11,052 nucleotides of DNA from CAZPHU01 sp964419255. GTDB taxonomy: Bacteria > Fibrobacterota > Chitinivibrionia > Chitinivibrionales > CAYFVL01. The stretch lies in the NCBI GenBank assembly GCA_964419255.1, contig CAYQOU010000092.1, forward strand, positions 1 through 11,052, read 5' to 3'. A program made the translations under genes and the position numbers. Below the pieces are notes generated by a model. That model searched no databases and was not told where the DNA came from. It saw only the letters and a program-made list of their open reading frames with translations. This document shows, piece by piece, positions 7,298 to 11,052 of this stretch (position 1 is its first letter; each line of letters begins with the position of its first letter).

Positions 7298-9109
7298 TCA
7301 AAACGGCAATCCTATGCTGAAATGAAACCTGCCATCCAGGTCGCGATCACCATCCAGCTTTATGCCATAATCCAGGCGTAGAAATCCTATGGGAAAATCG
7401 GCACGAAGGCCCGGGCCGGTGGAGTATTTGAGATCGGACAGATCGACAGAATCGAGATCCACCCAGGCGTAACCCGCATCGACAAATACGGCGCCACTAA
7501 ACCAACGCCAGATAGGAAAGCCGATTTCTATTATGTTAAGGATAAGGGCAACATTGCCGCCCCGTACGTTGTTGTTTTCGTCCAGCGGCATGATCTCTTC
7601 TATCTGGTAGCCGCGAACGGAGCGAACATCCTGTTGGCCGATGCGAAACTGTGATTGCGGAGGAACAAACCCCGCATCTTTTCCATACCCATTCGCATAG
7701 CCGGCAAAGAGTGCCGATGCCGCACTCAGGGGAGTGCGGGGGACTTCGTAATAACCACGGATATCACCGGTGAGCCTGTAGAACTGATAGGTATCGGGTA
7801 TCAGCAAACCTCCCAGATCGCCTTCGAAGGTGACGTACACGCCGCTTCCGGGGCGAAACGGCGTGAAACGGGTATCACGTCCGATTCCCAGGCCAATTAT
7901 TGCGGTGTTTTTCCGGGGAACATTGGGAAAATCTTCCGTGGGAGGTGGCTCATCTATCCACTCCACCCTCTCAAAGGCGGCCTTTAGTTGGAAGAAATTG
8001 AACAACCCCTGAGTACCATTGAATGTCATGGTAATTCCATCGAAAAGCCCCTCGTATGATTCGTACTCGCGTAGCTCGATGAATGCATCGGTATTGAACC
8101 TCAGCGGCAGGGTGGCAAAACGGGGATATATGTAGCTCAGCCGCCCGCCTTTTACCACTGTCGAGTATCTTCCAGTCAGAGAAATTCTATGTCCCCATCC
8201 GAAAAGATTTCTGTAAAGCAGGGTAAGGCTTGCATACCAGGCTTCGTAGGTGTCGTAGCCGGCATCGATACTATAGGCCAGACGATCCCTTTCGTTGACC
8301 TGAACCAGTATGGGTATCTCGACTGACCGTGAGGGATCACCGCCCGAAACCTTATCCAGCGGCTCGATCTGTGCGTTTTCAAACAGGGTAGTCATATTCA
8401 GATTCTGTATGGACTTGGCGATTTTACGCGATATGAGCGTATCTCCTTCGGAAAAAGCCAACTCCCTTAAAATTAACTCATCCCGATACTTTTTATTACC
8501 CGCAACCACGATCTCTCCCGCCCGTACACTTGGCCCCTCTTCGATGATGTATGTTACCCGGGCGCTGTCTGCGGCGGTATCTATCTCCGTCTGAAACGAG
8601 ATATCCGCAAACAGGTGCCCGCGTGTGGCCAGTAGATTGACAATCGCACCGGTTTGCTCCTCGAGCCTATTGGTGCTCAGAGGTGATCCCGGTTTCAACT
8701 CTACTGCCGCCAATATCCGCTCTTTTGAGAACACAGCATTGCCTTGGACCGCAATCGTATCTATAAACACCCGATCCCCCTCGGTGATAGAGAGATGGAT
8801 TTCGACGGTCCGTTCGGCTTGGTCTCTTATCACCGTATCCAGCAGAACGTCTGCGAATACAAAACCGCTCTGCTGATAAAATGACCGCAGAGAATCGATG
8901 TCATTAACCAGGGTTGGAAAAAAATAGGTAGTCGAGCGAAAGGGTCCCGACGGCTTAAGCCGCATATGTTTGATCAGACGCCCACGGTCGTAAAAAGAAT
9001 TGCCCTCGAAACGTATATCGTCAACTGTCCACTCCCGATTATCCTGAGCAGACAGACTCGGATCTACAATAAGTATAAGGAGCAGGATGGATACGAGTAG
9101 TGGTTTCAT
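7298..9109 (-). CDS. Omp85-family outer-membrane protein with three POTRA domains (BamA/TamA-like)
   Basis: Proteins of this superfamily insert or export other proteins at the outer membrane. From ATG 9109 the product is 603 aa. A signal peptide (MKPLLVSILLLILIVDPSLSA-Q) gives the predicted cleavage near residue 21. Three POTRA-type segments follow at about 27-110, 111-190 and 191-275, the second and third with typical boundaries (FIDTIAVQGN and AGEIVVAGNKKY). The remaining roughly 325 residues are a 16-strand-type barrel with alternating aromatic strands. VRGY at 498-501 matches the conserved loop-6 motif, and the protein ends in phenylalanine, as outer-membrane barrels do. Three POTRAs and the length fit TamA (577 aa) better than BamA (five POTRAs, about 800 aa), but no tamB lies beside it, so no symbol is given. 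A TTG 10 codons upstream would keep the frame but would spoil the signal peptide. Confidence 0.9.
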   Translation of the reverse strand: MKPLLVSILLLILIVDPSLSAQDNREWTVDDIRFEGNSFYDRGRLIKHMRLKPSGPFRSTTYFFPTLVNDIDSLRSFYQQSGFVFADVLLDTVIRDQAERTVEIHLSITEGDRVFIDTIAVQGNAVFSKERILAAVELKPGSPLSTNRLEEQTGAIVNLLATRGHLFADISFQTEIDTAADSARVTYIIEEGPSVRAGEIVVAGNKKYRDELILRELAFSEGDTLISRKIAKSIQNLNMTTLFENAQIEPLDKVSGGDPSRSVEIPILVQVNERDRLAYSIDAGYDTYEAWYASLTLLYRNLFGWGHRISLTGRYSTVVKGGRLSYIYPRFATLPLRFNTDAFIELREYESYEGLFDGITMTFNGTQGLFNFFQLKAAFERVEWIDEPPPTEDFPNVPRKNTAIIGLGIGRDTRFTPFRPGSGVYVTFEGDLGGLLIPDTYQFYRLTGDIRGYYEVPRTPLSAASALFAGYANGYGKDAGFVPPQSQFRIGQQDVRSVRGYQIEEIMPLDENNNVRGGNVALILNIIEIGFPIWRWFSGAVFVDAGYAWVDLDSVDLSDLKYSTGPGLRADFPIGFLRLDYGIKLDGDRDLDGRFHFSIGLPF

Positions 9110-9265
9110 GTTTCTTAAAAGAATCACAGATCGTGCCAAAGCCGAACTGATGAACCGCTAAATCAACGTTGCGCGATTCTTCCGCTGAGATTCGCAAAAT
9201 CCTCTGGGCATAGAGCATCGAGCAATCCTGGCAAAATGAGGGACGAGAAAACGGAATTGGGAATA

Positions 9266-9277
9266 AAAGGAGGTGAT
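9266..9277 (+). other. Perfect anti-16S (Shine-Dalgarno) match with no following gene
   Basis: AAAGGAGGTGAT is the full complement of the usual 16S rRNA 3' tail (ATCACCTCCTTT). On the plus strand no ATG, GTG or TTG follows within initiation distance, and the first ATG is about 60 nt away without a useful frame. It lies between the Omp85 start and the end of the kinase remnant. It may be coincidence or a leftover of a lost gene. Confidence 0.35.
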
Positions 9278-9308
9278 ACGAGTCAAAAGGGATAGAAAAT
9301 CAATCCGC

Positions 9309-10006
9309 TTATACGATTATATCCCGAGGGTTGCCCAAATGTATCTGGAGCATCTCGGCGAGTTCATCTTTTCTGAAAGGTTTACAGATGCTTGCGGCAA
9401 ATCCATAGCGTTGTGGCGTCGCGATGATGGGATCGTTTGAGTAACCACTTGCCACAAAGACGGGGATGTCAGTATCGATTTTCCGGATCTGTTCCAAGGT
9501 ATCTTTTCCGCCCATTTCGCCCGGAATGGTTAAATCGAAAATCATCCCTTCGATCTTTCTGTTGTCTTTGCGGCATTCTAAAAACTTTTCGACGGTTTCT
9601 GCCCCATTTCGTGTGAGTATGGCCTGATAGCCCAGAACTTCAAGCATAATATGGACCGGACTGCTCCAAAGCCATGTCGATGTATCCGAAAATGCCTCCA
9701 AGCAGGTTGTTGAAATCGTGTGCGATGCCACCGGCCAGAATACCTAATGATTCGAGTTTGCTTGCCCTCTGAGTGGCTTCGAGTAATTTGTGTTTCTCGG
9801 TTGTATCACGAAAAACAAGCACTACACCGGAGGTGTTTCCATGTATATCGATTATTGGCGCGCCGCTGTCTGCAATGACAAATTCTCTTTTATCACGTGA
9901 GATAAGAACGGTATGATTCGCCAGCTCGACGATTCGCCCGGAGGGATTATGAAGTGTGACACTATCGCTATTCTGTGTTCTGTTCGATATATACCCGGAA
10001 AATATT
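9309..10006 (-). pseudogene. Decayed hybrid histidine kinase (PAS, HisKA and receiver fragments)
   Basis: Intact relatives are PAS-HisKA-HATPase-receiver sensor kinases. Three pieces remain here, each in a different frame. (a) About 10006-9971: NIFRVYIEQNTE then TAG, resembling the FRIINEQT stretch of such PAS domains. (b) About 9985-9640: the rest of the PAS (GRIVELANHTVLISRD, then FVIADSGAPI and GVVLVFRDTTEKHKL), followed by HisKA with LESLGILAGGIAHDFNNLL, where the H-box histidine is intact; it stops just after DMALEQSG. (c) About 9660-9309: a receiver domain from VHIMLEVLGYQ onward, with the phosphoacceptor aspartate in MIFDLTIPGEMGG, VASGYS and CKPFRKDEL. The rest of the DHp helices, the whole ATPase domain and the first receiver strand with its acidic pair are gone, roughly 250 residues by family length. 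No start codon or ribosome binding site opens the series. Autophosphorylation is impossible without the ATPase domain. Confidence 0.85.
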
Positions 10007-10136
10007 TAACCCGGAGGGCAGAAGGGGTGGAGTATCGCGTGGAATACCTTCTGAGGTATTACAAAGATTGCCAAAGCCCCTTATGTCCCAAAGGATTGTT
10101 CGAATCGTCGCAAGACAAACGCTTAACTTTAATCAT

Positions 10137-10165
10137 AGTATACATTTTGAGCCGGCTTCTGTACA
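10137..10165 (-). promoter_or_regulatory. Promoter-like element upstream of the kinase remnant
   Basis: On the minus strand TGTACA (10165-10160, 4 of 6 to the -35 consensus) is followed after 17 bp by TATACT (10142-10137, 5 of 6). It includes the third exact copy of AATGTATACT. It lies just beyond the methyltransferase stop and could have served the kinase gene before its decay. Confidence 0.35.
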
Positions 10166-10201
10166 GTAAATGCGCCATATATATCCAATGATATGGCTGT
10201 G

Positions 10202-10852
10202 TTATGGTTTAGTCATCTTCAATATTTCAACAGTGGTTTTTTGAGAGTTTAGTTTTTTTTCCGCAGCCACCTCGATTGCGAAGCCGTATTCTGCTGCAAG
10301 ATTTTTTACATCTTTCCAGTGTTTGCGGCAGGGGTCGGCTAAAAGCGCATAGCCGCCTCTTTTCAGGTATCGATCACACATACTAAGCACCGGATGAACC
10401 CATCGGGCTTCATAGAGGACATCGGCGGCAATCAGGTGGTCGAATGTGTGTGCTCTGAATGGCAGAGCGCGCCAGTCGGTGCATAGGGCGGTTGCGCGGG
10501 GGCAAAATTGTCGCATGTTTTCCCTGGCATACCGGCATGCCGCCTCAGAAATATCGAATGGCACAGCCCGATACCCCCGGGAGATCAGCCATGCGGAAAG
10601 TACCCCCAGGCCGCAGCCTGCTTCAGCTATGCAGGCATCTTGAGGCAGACGAACAGTCTGAAGGAAATCGAGAAGTGCTTCGGAGGAGGGCCAGTATTCC
10701 GTCCAGTAGGGCAGGAGCCGATCCTTTTCGTACTCTTCATCGGTCATCTGGTCGAGAATACCGTCCGGATCGGATGGGCGCAAGAAACTGTATCTGCGCC
10801 CTTTAGTCTGCACGGAAAAACGGGTGCTGTCGGGAAGGATATGTCCAGTCAC
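10202..10852 (-). CDS. Class I SAM-dependent methyltransferase, family-16 (lysine-methyltransferase) like
   Basis: This is probably a cytoplasmic methyltransferase using S-adenosylmethionine. From the GTG at 10852 it has 216 residues. LPYWTEYWPSS (47-57) is the pre-motif typical of the METTL/methyltransferase-16 group. EAGCGLG (77-83) is the SAM-binding motif I, VPFDIS (about 97-102) holds the motif II acidic residue, and DVLYE (144-148) fits the DxxY signature of protein-lysine methyltransferases such as ETFbeta-KMT and VCP-KMT. The frame stays open upstream to a GTG at 10996, but the extra 48 codons are an odd hydrophobic stretch. GTG 10852 has AGAAAGAG about 6 nt upstream, so it is preferred. 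No recognisable substrate gene such as etfB or a ribosomal protein gene lies next to it. Enzyme class is firm; the substrate is inference. Confidence 0.8.
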   Translation of the reverse strand: MTGHILPDSTRFSVQTKGRRYSFLRPSDPDGILDQMTDEEYEKDRLLPYWTEYWPSSEALLDFLQTVRLPQDACIAEAGCGLGVLSAWLISRGYRAVPFDISEAACRYARENMRQFCPRATALCTDWRALPFRAHTFDHLIAADVLYEARWVHPVLSMCDRYLKRGGYALLADPCRKHWKDVKNLAAEYGFAIEVAAEKKLNSQKTTVEILKMTKP

Positions 10853-11016
10853 GAAGTACTCTTTCTGAAAAGGGAACCGATCTAGACTAAAAAAATAGTT
10901 AATCGTTGAAAATTTGATAGTGAAAGACTGAAGACATAAAGCACAAAACAGAAGACAGACGATTGCGAGAGCTAAAAGGGTGATCCCGTTTGGCACGTCT
11001 TAAGGCTGCGAGAACT

Positions 11017-11044
11017 CTGAAAGATCACGGGTCGGTGCTTTCAG
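11017..11044. repeat. Imperfect inverted repeat at the right window edge
   Basis: CTGAAAG (11017-11023) pairs exactly with CTTTCAG (11038-11044) around a 14-nt loop. Weaker pairing continues outward toward the window end. It lies beyond the methyltransferase and may be a terminator of a neighbouring gene outside the window. No T run is visible on either side. Confidence 0.3.
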
Positions 11045-11052
11045 CTCTGCGA

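Noticed and set aside
9266..9277. Possible 3' end of a 16S rRNA gene on the minus strand
   Set aside because: Only the ATCACCTCCTTT tail matches; the preceding conserved 16S helix sequences are absent.
9640..9731. N-terminal part of an apparent 140-aa receiver protein beginning MASHTIS
   Set aside because: These first codons are the HisKA domain read in the wrong frame; only the portion after the deletion junction near 9660 is real receiver sequence.
1..11052. CRISPR array, insertion sequence, integrase, toxin-antitoxin or phage-defence module
   Set aside because: No regularly spaced repeats, terminal inverted repeats or matching protein motifs were seen on either strand.

Overview
The window looks like an ordinary chromosomal stretch of a Gram-negative (double-membrane) bacterium of moderate GC content. 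An Omp85-type outer-membrane barrel with a signal peptide and POTRA domains shows the outer membrane. I cannot place it in a phylum from sequence alone. No integrase, transposase, CRISPR array, tRNA or rRNA was found.

Layout, left to right. (1) Positions 1-1580, minus strand: peptide chain release factor 3 (prfC), missing only its last few codons at the window edge. (2) Positions 1581-2221: a gap of about 640 bp between divergent genes, with no convincing gene. (3) Positions 2222-4720, plus strand: a large M1-family zinc aminopeptidase with intact GAMEN and HExxH motifs, followed by a strong hairpin at 4756-4795. (4) Positions 4840-6950, minus strand: two genes whose ends overlap by one base, an AmpG-like MFS permease followed by a maltose O-acetyltransferase (maa). 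A 5' region of about 350 bp precedes them, with two 14-nt inverted repeats and a promoter-like element. (5) Positions 7298-9109, minus strand: a three-POTRA Omp85 protein (BamA/TamA superfamily). (6) Positions 9309-10006, minus strand: a wrecked hybrid histidine kinase. PAS, HisKA and receiver pieces remain in three different reading frames and the ATPase domain is missing. (7) Positions 10202-10852, minus strand: a class I SAM-dependent methyltransferase resembling the family-16 protein-lysine methyltransferases.

The genes are mostly unrelated housekeeping or cell-envelope functions: translation termination, peptide turnover, possible muropeptide uptake, acetylation and outer-membrane protein assembly. 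The only clear operon is the permease/acetyltransferase pair.

I did not find a convincing new multi-gene system. The observations most worth checking are the decayed kinase, a 10-base motif repeated exactly in three intergenic regions (probably a promoter element, always in the orientation of minus-strand genes), the paired hairpins in the permease leader, and the lysine-methyltransferase-like gene.
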